From contig NZ_LMOL01000002.1 in the NCBI RefSeq assembly GCF_001424565.1, positions 160,713 through 224,712 on the forward strand: a stretch of 64,000 nt of DNA. The letters are read 5' to 3'. The notes under the pieces are model-generated. The model was not told where the DNA came from, ran no database searches, and saw only the letters and a list, made by a program, of their open reading frames with translations. Shown here in pieces: positions 51,962-60,698 of this stretch (position 1 is its first letter; each line of letters starts with the position of its first letter). The position numbers and the translations under genes are program-made. The DNA comes from Arthrobacter sp. Leaf141. GTDB taxonomy: Bacteria > Actinomycetota > Actinomycetes > Actinomycetales > Micrococcaceae.

Positions 51962-52989
51962 TTTGCGGCCCCGAAACTTTCCGCCGTGACCGTTGCCGAC
52001 TCCGGCAGGGCTTCCTCGCTCAAACCCCAACGTTCCAGGACGTCCCCGTAGCTGCCGTCCTTGATGGCGGCGTTCAGCGCCTCGGTGATGACCGGGGCCA
52101 GGCCGTTGCCCCGGAGCGTGGTGGCTGCCACCAGGGTTTCTGCCGGCCAGCCGGCATTGACCTTGCCCACCACTTTGAGGTCGTCGCGGGTGTTTTCCCG
52201 GTACACGGTGGACGGGTAGGGGGCGATGTTCAGGTCCGTGCGGCCTGAGGACAGCGCCAGGATGGTATCGGCGTCGGACGAGTAGTACTGCAGCGTGGCC
52301 GGGGCCTTGCCCTTGTCCTCAAGTTCCTTGTTCCAGGCCAGCAGGATCTTTTCCTGGTTGGTGCCGGACCCCACGGAAACCTTCAGGCCGGAAATGTCGT
52401 CGGAGCCCTTGATGTCGTAGCTTGCGGATTTTTTGGCTTCGAACCCCATAAACGCGGCCCGGTAGGTGGCGAAGTCGAAGAGCTTCACCCGGTCCTTGTT
52501 GACGCCCACGTTGGAAAACACGGCTTCGAAGTCGCCCGACTGGGTTTTCAGCGGCCAGTTTTCCCAGGAGGTCACCTGGATGTCCAGGTCCAGGCCCAGC
52601 TTGTCCGCTACCAGCTGGGCGATGTCGATCTCCACGCCGATGGGCGTTTTGTCATCCGTGGCGTGGAACGTCAGCGGAATCGACCCTGCCGTGGTGGCGA
52701 TGGTCAGCTTGCCGTCCTTGCCGATCAGGTCCGGCACCTTGGCGGCGAGCGCGGCGTCCTTCTCTGCCCGGATGCGCTGCTGGTCCGGCGAAGTGTTGTA
52801 GACCACTCCGTTGCGGGCCGCCGTCGGCTCCGCCGGGGCCGAGGCGTTTCCAGCGGCGGAGGCGCCGGGGTCGGCGCACGCGGACAAGGCTGCGGTGCCC
52901 AGGAGGACGACGGCGGGCAGGGCGGCAAGGGTGCGGACGCGGCGCGGGTGCCGGCGGCCGGCGCCGGGGAGACTGGAGGAGAAAGCCAT
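51958..52989 (-). CDS. Amino-acid ABC transporter substrate-binding lipoprotein, family 3
   Basis: A 343-residue lipoprotein; AAGGAT lies 6 nt before the ATG. The long Arg-rich n-region is followed by a hydrophobic core and the lipobox LSAC (Cys about residue 38). The mature protein has GKLTIATTAGSIPLTFHA, GVEIDIAQLVADKLGLDLDI, NVGVNKDRVKLFDFATYR and VGSGTNQEKILLAWN. It is encoded directly after its ATPase (10-bp gap) and permease. Its paralogue at 40875 shares the mature region. Family-3 proteins bind polar amino acids and cystine-like compounds, supporting uptake of an amino-acid derivative. Confidence 0.92.
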   Translation of the reverse strand: MAFSSSLPGAGRRHPRRVRTLAALPAVVLLGTAALSACADPGASAAGNASAPAEPTAARNGVVYNTSPDQQRIRAEKDAALAAKVPDLIGKDGKLTIATTAGSIPLTFHATDDKTPIGVEIDIAQLVADKLGLDLDIQVTSWENWPLKTQSGDFEAVFSNVGVNKDRVKLFDFATYRAAFMGFEAKKSASYDIKGSDDISGLKVSVGSGTNQEKILLAWNKELEDKGKAPATLQYYSSDADTILALSSGRTDLNIAPYPSTVYRENTRDDLKVVGKVNAGWPAETLVAATTLRGNGLAPVITEALNAAIKDGSYGDVLERWGLSEEALPESATVTAESFGAAK

Positions 52990-52999
52990 GGTGGATCCT

Positions 53000-53809
53000 T
53001 TAGATGTTGAAGGCGGGTTCGAGGACCTTGGAGAAGAAGCTCCTGGTGCGCGGTTCGCGGGGGTTGGTGAAGAGTTCCTGGGGTGTGCCCTGTTCCACGA
53101 TCTGGCCCTGGTCCATAAACACCACGGTGTCCGCGACGTCCCGGGCGAAGCCCATTTCGTGGGTGACGATGATCAGGGTGGTGCCGGACTTGGCCAGTTC
53201 ACGGATGACGTCCAGCACTTCGTTGACCAGCTCGGGGTCTAGTGCGGACGTTGGCTCGTCGAACAGCAGGATCTTGGGGTCCAGGGCGAGTGCCCGGGCA
53301 ATGGCCACGCGCTGCTGCTGGCCGCCGGAGAGCTGGCGGGGGTAGGCGTCGGCGCGGTCCTTGAGCCCTACGCGGTCCAGGAGTTCCAGGCCGCGGCGCC
53401 GTGCTTCCTCCTTGGTGCTTTTGGCTTTTCCGGGGCGCTGTGCCACCACCGGGGCTTCGGCGACGTTCTCGAGCGCCGTCAGGTGCGGGAAGAGGTTGAA
53501 GTTCTGGAACACCATGCCGATTTCGGTGCGCTGCTTCAGGATGTCCTTTTCCCGCAGCTCGTGCAGCCGTTCGCCGCGGACCTCGTAGCCCACCAGCTTT
53601 CCGTCGATCGAAATGTGGCCGCCGTCCATCTTTTCGAGGTGGTTGATGGTGCGCAGGAGCGTGGACTTTCCGGAGCCGGAGGGGCCCACAATGACTGCCA
53701 CGCCGCCTGGTTCCACGGTGAGGCTGACACCTTTAAGGACTTCAGTGGTCCCGAAGGATTTCCTGACCCCGGTGATTTCCACCAGGCCGCGGGTTGGTGT
53801 TTCAGTCAT
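53000..53809 (-). CDS. Amino-acid ABC transporter ATP-binding protein
   Basis: A 269-residue ATPase with all motifs: Walker [13 protein letters not shown] (about residues 40-51), Q-loop [17 protein letters not shown], signature [15 protein letters not shown], Walker [15 protein letters not shown] and the H-loop IVTHEM. It belongs to the GlnQ/HisP polar amino-acid group. The start overlaps the permease stop by 1 bp (TGATG). It powers the importer formed with the adjacent permease and binding protein. Confidence 0.96.
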   Translation of the reverse strand: MTETPTRGLVEITGVRKSFGTTEVLKGVSLTVEPGGVAVIVGPSGSGKSTLLRTINHLEKMDGGHISIDGKLVGYEVRGERLHELREKDILKQRTEIGMVFQNFNLFPHLTALENVAEAPVVAQRPGKAKSTKEEARRRGLELLDRVGLKDRADAYPRQLSGGQQQRVAIARALALDPKILLFDEPTSALDPELVNEVLDVIRELAKSGTTLIIVTHEMGFARDVADTVVFMDQGQIVEQGTPQELFTNPREPRTRSFFSKVLEPAFNI

Positions 53810-54849
53810 CAGAGGCTCCTTGCCCGGTTGCTGTCCACGGCGTGGGTGGCGAAGAATTTGCGGGCCTTCTGCAACGGCGTCAGGGGCAGGTTGCGGACCG
53901 CTCCCTTGGAGTAGTGCCGTTCGATGTAGTACTGGAAGACGCTGAGCACCGAGGTGATCACCACGTACCAGAGCGTGGCCACCAGGAGCAGCGGGAGGAC
54001 CTGCTGGGTGCGGTTGTAAATGACCTGGACGGTGTAGAAGAGCTCCGAGTAGGCCAGCACGTAGACGATCGAGGTGCCCTTGACCAGGCCGATGATCTCG
54101 TTGAAGGCGGTGGGCAGGATGGCGCGCATGGCCTGCGGCAGGACGATCCTGGTGGACCGCCGCCAGGCCGGGATGCCCAGCGCCGCAGCAGCCTCCAGCT
54201 GGCCCTGGTCCACGGAGAGGATGCCGCCGCGGATGATTTCCGCGGAGTAGGCAGCCTGGTTGAGTGTCAGGCCCAGGACGGCAGCGGCAAACTGGCTGAT
54301 CAGGGTGGTGGTCTGGATTTCGAAGAACCGGACGTCAGTGAACGGGATGCCCAGGCTGATCTTTTCGTACAGGTAGCCCAGGTTGTACCAGAGCAGCATC
54401 TGCACCAGCAGCGGGGTGGACCGGAAAATCCAGGAGAACGTCCAGGACACGGAGACCAGCAGCGGGGAGGCGGAGAGCCGCATCAGCGCCAGGATGAAGC
54501 CCAGCACAAAGCCGAGCAATCCGGAGATGGCGGTGAGCTTCAGCGTTTCCACCAGGCCGTTGATGACCGATTGCGCGGTGAACCACTGGGCCACCACGCC
54601 CCACTCCCAGCGGGGGTTGGTGGCCAGCGACCAGGCGATCGCCACCACGCCCAGCGCCACGGCCGCGGTGCCCACCCACCGCCACGGGTGTTTGGCCGCC
54701 ACCACGCGGTAAGCGGAGTAATCGGCGGCCTGCCGGCCCGGGCCACCTGCCGGCGGCTGGCTCCCGGCACCGGCAGCAGCCGGCGCAGGTCCTGCGGACG
54801 GGTCCGCAGCCTGTTCCGGCTGCGCCACCCTTGTTGTTGCTGAACTCAT
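53809..54849 (-). CDS. Amino-acid ABC transporter permease (HisMQ family)
   Basis: A 346-residue inner-membrane protein; GAGGTGG lies 4 nt before the ATG. Residues 1-60 are a Pro/Ala-rich cytosolic extension not usual in the family. The core has SGLLGFVLGFILALMRLS, RSTPLLVQMLLWYNLGYLY (about residues 141-159) and the EAA loop EAAAALGIPAWRRSTRIVLPQ (split EAAAALGIPAW, RRSTRIVLPQAM; about 222-243). The C-terminus is basic. As first gene of the operon it is transcribed from the 54850-55165 intergenic region. With one permease gene only, it probably works as a homodimer. Confidence 0.95.
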   Translation of the reverse strand: MSSATTRVAQPEQAADPSAGPAPAAAGAGSQPPAGGPGRQAADYSAYRVVAAKHPWRWVGTAAVALGVVAIAWSLATNPRWEWGVVAQWFTAQSVINGLVETLKLTAISGLLGFVLGFILALMRLSASPLLVSVSWTFSWIFRSTPLLVQMLLWYNLGYLYEKISLGIPFTDVRFFEIQTTTLISQFAAAVLGLTLNQAAYSAEIIRGGILSVDQGQLEAAAALGIPAWRRSTRIVLPQAMRAILPTAFNEIIGLVKGTSIVYVLAYSELFYTVQVIYNRTQQVLPLLLVATLWYVVITSVLSVFQYYIERHYSKGAVRNLPLTPLQKARKFFATHAVDSNRARSL

Positions 54850-55165
54850 GTGCCACCTCGCTTCTGGTCTGTGCCCGGAGCATCCGCCCTGGTCCGCGAC
54901 ATTCTGCCGCGGTTGCTGGCTGCAAATCTAGGACCGCGCCGAGAGGCCCGGCAAGGCGGCAGGTTGCATTCCTTCACCTGGCTTCGCACGGCGTCATGAG
55001 TCCGTTTTTTGCCTTTCTTGACGCGGGATGACCCGGAGTTAACGGGCGTGAACAAGGCGCTCGACCGCCGTCGGGAACGCTGCCTACCATGGCACTCCGG
55101 CAGCCCCTTCAATGTCCGAAGGTCCCGCTGCCGCAACCCACCACCGCCTGCCACCAGGAGCCCCC
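54850..55165. promoter_or_regulatory. Divergent intergenic region between the ABC/monooxygenase operon and the FAD-protein gene
   Basis: These 316 bp separate two divergent operons and must hold both promoters. A TTGACG at 55018-55023 could be a plus-strand -35, but no convincing -10 follows at 16-18 nt. I see no strong palindrome, tRNA or recognisable riboswitch here. The leader of the ABC operon would be GC-rich and could fold. Confidence 0.4.
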
Positions 55166-57142
55166 ATGCCAGCCACCATCCCGGCCATCGTCTTTATTGG
55201 CGGCGGGCCCCGTGCGGCAGGCGTCCTGGAGAGGCTGGCAGCCAACCGGCCGGAAGTCTTCGCCGGTCCCGTAAAGATCCACGTGGTGGAGCCGCACGTC
55301 CCAGGTTCGGGCCGGATCTGGCGCTACGACCAGGACCCGGGCCTGCTGCTGAACTCCATGGCCGCGGACATCACCATGTTTACCGACGACTCCGTAAGCT
55401 GCGACGGCCCGGCGCTGCCCGGGCCGTCGCTGGCGGAGTGGGCCGCCGGGATCCTGTCCGGCAGCATCACGGACGTCCCGGATTTCCCCCGCCCCCTCCA
55501 GGAGCAACTGCGCACCCTCACCGGCGCCACGTTCCCCACCCGCCGCCTGCAGAGCCAGTACCTTGAGTGGTTCTTCCGGAGGACCGCCAGGACCTTCGGC
55601 CGGAGCCTGACGGTGCACCGGACCACCGCGGAAGACATCACCGCCTCCGACGGCGGCGGCCACGACATAACGCTGGCAAACGGCCGGGTCCTGCACGCCG
55701 ACCTCCTGGTCACCGCGGTGGGCCACACCGATTCCCTGCCTGATGCCGCGTCCGAACGGTGGCAGGACTTCGCCCGGCGCCACGGCGGGTTCCACGCCGC
55801 ACCCAGCTACACCACCGACGTCGACTATTCGGCCATCGCACCGGGCCAGGACGTCATCGTGGCCGGCATGGGCCTGGCGTTTGTGGACCTCCTGGTCATC
55901 CTGATGGAAGGCCGCGGCGGCAGGTTTGAAGAAGCGGCCGACGGCGGGCTCCGCTACCTTCCGTCCGGACGGGAACCGCGGTTGTGGGCCGGGTCCCGAC
56001 GCGGTGTTCCCTACCACTCGAAGATCTCCGCTGCCCTTGCCGGTGACGCGCCGGGTCCGTTGGAGTTCTTCACCGCGGACGCGGTGGCCGGGCTGCTGGA
56101 ACAGCACGGGGAACTGGACTTCCGCAGCCACCTGTGGCCGCTGATCGCCAAGGAGGCCGGGTACGGCTACTACCGCGAGCTGCTGACAGGTGCACCCGGA
56201 CGCGGCGCCCTGGCCTGGGACACGTTCGCAGTGAAGTACGCGGGCCTGGACTGGTACAGCGACGCCCGCCGGGACCTGGTGGCCGCCGCTGTACCCGATG
56301 CCGCGCTCCACCTTGACCTGGAACAGCTGGACCGCCCGTTTGAGGGACGCCTGTTCGAGGGCGCCGAGGATGTCCAGGCCGCCGTGGCCGGCTACATCGA
56401 GCATGACCTGGCCCTCCGCGACAGCCCGGACCATCCGGAAACCCTGGCGTTGTTCCTGGCCCTGCTGCGCGTCTACATGGAACTGGGACGGGTGGTTCCC
56501 GCGGAGCGGCTCAATGCCCGGTCGCAGCAGACCGTCCACGGCTGGTGGCACGGGTTCTTCAGCTTTGTGGATTCCGGCCCGCCCCCGCACCGGCTCCGGC
56601 AGATGCTGGCCCTGCACCGCGCCGGGCTGCTGCAGTTCCTTGGCCCCGGCCTGGAAGTCTCAGCCGATGAAACAACCGGCGCCTTCCACGCCACGTCCCG
56701 GCAGTCCGGCGCGGGCATCAGCGCCACCGCCTTCATCGAGGCCCGGCTGCCGGCCACCTCCTTGGCCCGGACCCGCAACCCTGCCCTGGCCGCCCTGCAC
56801 CGGACCGGGCTCGGCACCGAGCAGCAGCTGCTGACGGCGGACGGGATCCATTCCACCGGCAAGCTTCTGGTCAACGGGGACCTTCAACTGGTGGGCGCCT
56901 GCGGCCAACCCCAGGCGGCGGTCTTCGGAATCGGGCCCGGCACCTCGGGCTGGGGCGCCGGCGCGTTTGCGCGGCCCTCGACCAACGCGGCACCGTTCCG
57001 GGAGAATGATGCCCTGGCCCGGCGGATCCTCGCCGCAGCGCAATCGCTCGCAGCAGCATCCGCCGCCGCTTCGGCGACCGCACCAACGCAGTATCCGCAA
57101 CCAACCCGTCATCCCCAACCAGCCGCCGTCGGAAAGAACTGA
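55166..57142 (+). CDS. FAD/NAD(P)-binding protein (PF13454-type flavoprotein)
   Basis: A 658-residue protein from ATG 55166, with AGGAG 6 nt upstream. The N-terminus IVFIGGGPRAAGVLERLAA (residues about 8-26) is a Rossmann dinucleotide motif, followed by VEPHVPGSGRIWRYDQDPGLL (split VEPHVPGSGRIW, RYDQDPGLLLNSM). A second nucleotide motif, VIVAGMGLAFVDLLVIL, is near 231-247. This fits the FAD-NAD(P)-binding family related to N-hydroxylating monooxygenases and HpcE-like hydroxylases; no catalytic reaction is established. It is divergent from the monooxygenase operon and 4 bp from a GNAT gene, so likely part of the same pathway, perhaps as an N- or S-oxygenase. Confidence 0.82.
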   Translation: MPATIPAIVFIGGGPRAAGVLERLAANRPEVFAGPVKIHVVEPHVPGSGRIWRYDQDPGLLLNSMAADITMFTDDSVSCDGPALPGPSLAEWAAGILSGSITDVPDFPRPLQEQLRTLTGATFPTRRLQSQYLEWFFRRTARTFGRSLTVHRTTAEDITASDGGGHDITLANGRVLHADLLVTAVGHTDSLPDAASERWQDFARRHGGFHAAPSYTTDVDYSAIAPGQDVIVAGMGLAFVDLLVILMEGRGGRFEEAADGGLRYLPSGREPRLWAGSRRGVPYHSKISAALAGDAPGPLEFFTADAVAGLLEQHGELDFRSHLWPLIAKEAGYGYYRELLTGAPGRGALAWDTFAVKYAGLDWYSDARRDLVAAAVPDAALHLDLEQLDRPFEGRLFEGAEDVQAAVAGYIEHDLALRDSPDHPETLALFLALLRVYMELGRVVPAERLNARSQQTVHGWWHGFFSFVDSGPPPHRLRQMLALHRAGLLQFLGPGLEVSADETTGAFHATSRQSGAGISATAFIEARLPATSLARTRNPALAALHRTGLGTEQQLLTADGIHSTGKLLVNGDLQLVGACGQPQAAVFGIGPGTSGWGAGAFARPSTNAAPFRENDALARRILAAAQSLAAASAAASATAPTQYPQPTRHPQPAAVGKN

Positions 57143-57146
57143 AACC

Positions 57147-57686
57147 ATGACTGCCGAACCCACTGTGGCGCACCACCCCCTCGACCCGGCCTCGCTGGCC
57201 GTCCTGAGCCTGCCCATGGATGACCCCAGGGTCCGCCCGCTCCTGGACGAGCTCGCCGTCGAATACGGCACCCGCTACAACGACCTCTTCGGCGACCGGG
57301 AGGTGGCCGACGAACTGAACCGGTACCCGGCAGCCGAGTTCGCCGCCCCCGGCGGGGCGCTGCTGATCATCCAGGAAAACGGCGAATCCATCGCCGGCGG
57401 CGCGTTCCGCCGCTACGACGCCACCACCGCTGAGTTCAAGCGGATCTGGACCGCCACCGGGCACCGGCGCCGCGGCCTGGGCCGGCTGGTCCTGGCCGAA
57501 CTGGAGGCCGTGGCCGCCCAGGCCGGGTACACGGCCGTGTACCTCACCACAGGACCGAGGCAACCCGAAGCCAAGCACCTGTACCTCAGCACCGGCTACC
57601 AGGCGCAGTTCGACCTTGACGCGGATCCCGAGACCATTGGCGCGCTGGCCTTCACCAAGGAACTTCCCCCGGTTCCACAGCCCTGA
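57147..57686 (+). CDS. GNAT family N-acetyltransferase
   Basis: A 179-residue protein from ATG 57147, 4 bp after the FAD-protein stop. The GNAT core shows GALLIIQENGESIAGGAFRR (strands 2-3), FKRIWTATGHRRRGLGRLVL with the acetyl-CoA loop RRRGLGR (about residues 106-112), and AKHLYLSTGYQAQFDL. Residues 1-35 are a variable extension. In Bacillus S-substituted-cysteine salvage an N-acetyltransferase protects the amino group before monooxygenase action; the linkage here to luciferase-like enzymes makes the same role plausible, though unproven. Confidence 0.88.
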   Translation: MTAEPTVAHHPLDPASLAVLSLPMDDPRVRPLLDELAVEYGTRYNDLFGDREVADELNRYPAAEFAAPGGALLIIQENGESIAGGAFRRYDATTAEFKRIWTATGHRRRGLGRLVLAELEAVAAQAGYTAVYLTTGPRQPEAKHLYLSTGYQAQFDLDADPETIGALAFTKELPPVPQP

Positions 57687-57719
57687 GACGCACGCCACCA
57701 CAAAGGGCCCTGCCGCCGC

Positions 57720-57725
57720 TAAGCT
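57720..57725 (+). promoter_or_regulatory. -10 element for leaderless transcript of the HerA-like gene
   Basis: TAAGCT, 6 nt, then ATG 57732; no Shine-Dalgarno sequence is present. Confidence 0.5.
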
Positions 57726-57731
57726 AACGCC

Positions 57732-59462
57732 ATGGCCATCAAAACCACAGCAGAGAAGCTCGCCACCATCCAGAAGGGCTACACCCTGGAAGGCGCCACC
57801 ATCGAGCTGGGGGCCGCCATCATCGACGGCGAACTCCACAAGGACGCGCCGGTGCGGCTGCCGCTGGCCATGATGAACCGGCACGGGCTGGTGGCCGGCG
57901 CCACCGGTACCGGCAAGACCGTCACGCTGCACATGATGGCCGAGCAGCTGTCCACGGCGGGTGTGCCGGTGTTCCTGGCCGACATCAAGGGCGACCTCTC
58001 CGGCCTGGCCACCGCTGCGCCGGGGAGCGAAAAACTGGCAGCCCGCACGGACAGCATCGGGCAGGCCTGGCAGGGCAAGTCGTACCCGGTGGAGTTCCTG
58101 GCCCTGGGCGGCGACGGGGTGGGGGTTCCTGTCCGGGCCACCATCACCTCGTTCGGGCCCATCCTGCTGTCCCGCATCATGGAGCTCAACGACACCCAGG
58201 AATCCAGCCTGCAGCTGGTCTTCTACTTTGCAGACAAAAACAACCTGGAACTGATCGACCTGAAGGACCTCCGCGCCGTTATCCAGTTCCTGACCTCCGA
58301 TGAGGGCAAAGAGCAGCTGGCCGAGCTCGGCGGGCTCTCCAAAGCCACCGCCGGCGTCATCCTGCGCGAGCTGGTCAACCTCGAGGCCCAGGGGCTGGAG
58401 AAGTTCTTCGGCGAGCCGGAGTTCGACACCGCCGAGCTGCTGCGCACCGCCCCGGACGGGCGCGGGGTGATCAGCTGCCTGGAACTGCCCACCCTGCAGG
58501 ACAGGCCCATGCTGTTTTCCACGTTCCTGATGTGGCTGCTGGCCGACCTGTTCGAGGACCTGCCCGAAGCCGGCGACCTGGACAAACCCAAACTGGTCTT
58601 CTTCCTGGACGAGGCGCACCTGCTGTTCAACGGCGCCTCCAAAGCCTTCCTGTCCGCCATCACCACCACCGTCCGGCTCATCCGGTCCAAGGGCGTGGGG
58701 ATCTTCTTTGTCACCCAAACCCCCAAGGATGTGCCCGCGGAAGTGCTGGGCCAGCTGGCCAACCGGGTCCAGCACGCGCTGCGCGCGTTCACCCCCGAGG
58801 ACGCCAAAGCCCTGAAAGCCACCGTCTCCACCTTCCCGGTCAGCGACTACGACCTCGAGGAGACCCTCACCTCCGCCGGCATCGGCGAAGCCGTCATCAC
58901 CGTGATGAACGACAGGGGCGCGCCCACCCCCGTGGCCCTCACCCGGCTGCGTGCCCCCGAATCCGTGATGGGACCCAGCGACCCTGCCCTGGTCCAGCAA
59001 AGCGTTGGCGCGTCGGCACTGCTGGCCAAGTACGGCACCGCCGTGGACAACCACTCCGCGTACGAGAAACTGACCGGCAAGTCGGCCGCCACCACCGCCA
59101 CCGGCCCGGCCGCTCCCGGCCAGCCCCCGCTGCCCGCAGGCGCACCCAACAAGGATGGGCAGGGCACCGGCGGGCCTGCCGATCTCGACGCCGAGGCCCG
59201 CCGGATCGAGGAAGAAATCCTGGGCCGGCCCAGCAGCAGGCCCGCCCCCACATCACCGGCGCCCGCCGAACAGCCCCGGGCGCAGGCGCCACGCCAGGCC
59301 CCACAACAGAACGCCGGCGGCGGGATGATGGGCGATCTCGGCGGGCTGCTGGGCGGAGCCCTGGGCGGCGGCATTAAAAGCATGGCCAGGTCCGTGGGCA
59401 CCCAGCTGGGCCGGGAACTCCTGCGCGGCGTGTTCGGCACGTCCTCCCGGCGCCGCCGCTGA
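57732..59462 (+). CDS. HerA-like helicase-domain ATPase (DUF853)
   Basis: A 576-residue protein. Walker A is GATGTGKT (residues 56-63) and Walker B LVFFLDEAHLLF (about 287-298), with a sensor-like FFVTQTPKDVP (about 322-332) and a later Arg finger region. This is the DUF853/HerA-FtsK superfamily, DNA-translocating or nucleic-acid-remodelling ATPases. After about residue 440 the chain is Pro/Ala/Gly-rich and low-complexity, ending in a Gly-rich hydrophobic stretch (GGMMGDLGGLLGGALGGGIK) and a basic RRRR-type tail (SSRRRR). Precise role unknown; no NurA partner adjoins it. Confidence 0.88.
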   Translation: MAIKTTAEKLATIQKGYTLEGATIELGAAIIDGELHKDAPVRLPLAMMNRHGLVAGATGTGKTVTLHMMAEQLSTAGVPVFLADIKGDLSGLATAAPGSEKLAARTDSIGQAWQGKSYPVEFLALGGDGVGVPVRATITSFGPILLSRIMELNDTQESSLQLVFYFADKNNLELIDLKDLRAVIQFLTSDEGKEQLAELGGLSKATAGVILRELVNLEAQGLEKFFGEPEFDTAELLRTAPDGRGVISCLELPTLQDRPMLFSTFLMWLLADLFEDLPEAGDLDKPKLVFFLDEAHLLFNGASKAFLSAITTTVRLIRSKGVGIFFVTQTPKDVPAEVLGQLANRVQHALRAFTPEDAKALKATVSTFPVSDYDLEETLTSAGIGEAVITVMNDRGAPTPVALTRLRAPESVMGPSDPALVQQSVGASALLAKYGTAVDNHSAYEKLTGKSAATTATGPAAPGQPPLPAGAPNKDGQGTGGPADLDAEARRIEEEILGRPSSRPAPTSPAPAEQPRAQAPRQAPQQNAGGGMMGDLGGLLGGALGGGIKSMARSVGTQLGRELLRGVFGTSSRRRR

Positions 59463-59623
59463 GCCAGCACCGCTGAGCCGCCGCCGCGGACTCCCCGCGC
59501 CTGGCGGAACGGCACCCTGCCGGCCGTCCCCCGGGCCTGCGGGCCGCCGTCGGACGCGTCTTTCCGGCGACGTCACGCCACGCGCCACGCGCACGCCGAC
59601 TTTAGCGGGGTTGGCACGCACGT

Positions 59624-59629
59624 TAGTGT
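59624..59629 (+). promoter_or_regulatory. -10 element upstream of the membrane-anchored unknown gene
   Basis: TAGTGT lies 7 nt before the GTG at 59637, fitting a leaderless start there. An AAGGA at 59630-59634 would instead suit the ATG at 59643, so the true start depends on the transcription start site. Confidence 0.45.
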
Positions 59630-59636
59630 AAGGACC

Positions 59637-60635
59637 GTGCAGATGAGTCAAGCGTTGGTGAGGATAGCGGCCGGATGGCTGCTGGGCCTGATGCTTGCCG
59701 TCGCCGGCGCCGTTGTGGCGATCAACGTGGTGAACAATACGGTGGCCAGTCCGCAGCAACCGGTGCGCGAGTACCTGGACGCGCTGCAGAGCGGCGACGG
59801 GGGCCGGGCCCTGGGCCTGCTGCGGGCCACGGTTCCGCCGTCCAATGCCGCGATGCTGGACGGGACGGCGCTGCAGACGGCAACGTCGCGGCTGTCCAAC
59901 GTGGACATCGGCGATCCGGAGGACCAGCCGGGCAACCGCGTGATGGTTCCCTTGGAGTACACCATTGACGGCAGCCGGCTCCGCAGCGAGTTTGTGCTGG
60001 AAAAGACCGGCACGGAGTGGCTTTTCTTTAACACCTGGGCGTTTGTCCCGTCCCGGCTGCCCACGGTGGACATCACGGTGGTCAACGGCAGCGAGGCGAT
60101 CGTCAACGGCGCCGCCGTCAACATGCCCAACGGCAGGAACTCGTTCGCGGTGTTTTACCCCGGCGAATATGAGGCTTCCCTGAACGGGCAGTACTTCGCC
60201 GCGCCTGCCACCCGGGCGACGGTCACGGCCCGGGACGCCCCCGTGGCGCCCCTGAACCTGCTGACGCAGGCCACCGACAGGCTGAAGCAGGACGTTGCGG
60301 CAAAGGTAAAGGAATTCCTGGACGGCTGCGCCGGCGAAGCGGTCAAGGAGCAGAAACTCCAGCCCGACTGCCCGTTCTATTACGCCAGCAACAACCGGGT
60401 CCAGGACGGCACCATCAAGTGGAACGTCACCAAGTATCCCGGCGTGTCCATCGAGCCGTTCGACGGCCGGTGGGTGGTGGCGCCCCTGGACGGGAAGGCC
60501 ACCGTGGAAGCCCTGCAGCAAAACGCGTTCACCGGCATCTGGTACCCGCTCAAGGAAGAAGTGGACTTCAGTTTCACCACCCGCCTGGACGTCACCCCGG
60601 ATGCTGTGCGCGTCACCCCGCAGCTGAGCTTCTAG
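59637..60635 (+). CDS. Membrane-anchored protein of unknown function
   Basis: A 332-residue protein from GTG 59637 (or 330 from ATG 59643). One N-terminal helix (VRIAAGWLLGLMLAVAGAVVAI, about residues 7-28) anchors it, with the rest outside the membrane. The extracytoplasmic part has an early NTF2/DUF4878-like stretch (VREYLDALQSGDGGRALGLL near residue 42) followed by beta-rich segments. Two cysteines in EFLDGCAGEAVKEQKLQPDC (about 224-243) could form a disulfide. I do not recognise a function. Followed by a terminator and the convergent NHL/thioredoxin gene. Confidence 0.6.
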   Translation: MQMSQALVRIAAGWLLGLMLAVAGAVVAINVVNNTVASPQQPVREYLDALQSGDGGRALGLLRATVPPSNAAMLDGTALQTATSRLSNVDIGDPEDQPGNRVMVPLEYTIDGSRLRSEFVLEKTGTEWLFFNTWAFVPSRLPTVDITVVNGSEAIVNGAAVNMPNGRNSFAVFYPGEYEASLNGQYFAAPATRATVTARDAPVAPLNLLTQATDRLKQDVAAKVKEFLDGCAGEAVKEQKLQPDCPFYYASNNRVQDGTIKWNVTKYPGVSIEPFDGRWVVAPLDGKATVEALQQNAFTGIWYPLKEEVDFSFTTRLDVTPDAVRVTPQLSF

Positions 60636-60638
60636 CCC

Positions 60639-60674
60639 GCCGCCCCCAACGATCCGTCAGGGGCGGCTGCTTTT
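60639..60674 (+). terminator. Intrinsic terminator after the membrane-anchored unknown gene
   Basis: GCCGCCCC (60639-60646) pairs perfectly with GGGGCGGC (60660-60667) around a 13-nt loop, followed by TGCTTTT. It starts 3 bp after the stop. Confidence 0.75.
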
Positions 60675-60698
60675 ACGGAAGCGGACGACGGCGGCGCG

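Noticed and set aside
54850-55165. Possible SAM-type or other sulfur-related riboswitch ahead of the ABC/monooxygenase operon
   Set aside because: I looked for conserved riboswitch core patterns and found none that I could defend; a covariance-model search would be needed.
56871-59054. Open frame of about 730 codons antisense to the HerA-like gene
   Set aside because: Composition is Gly/Gln/Val-rich with no family motif; the sense strand encodes a clear Walker A/B ATPase.
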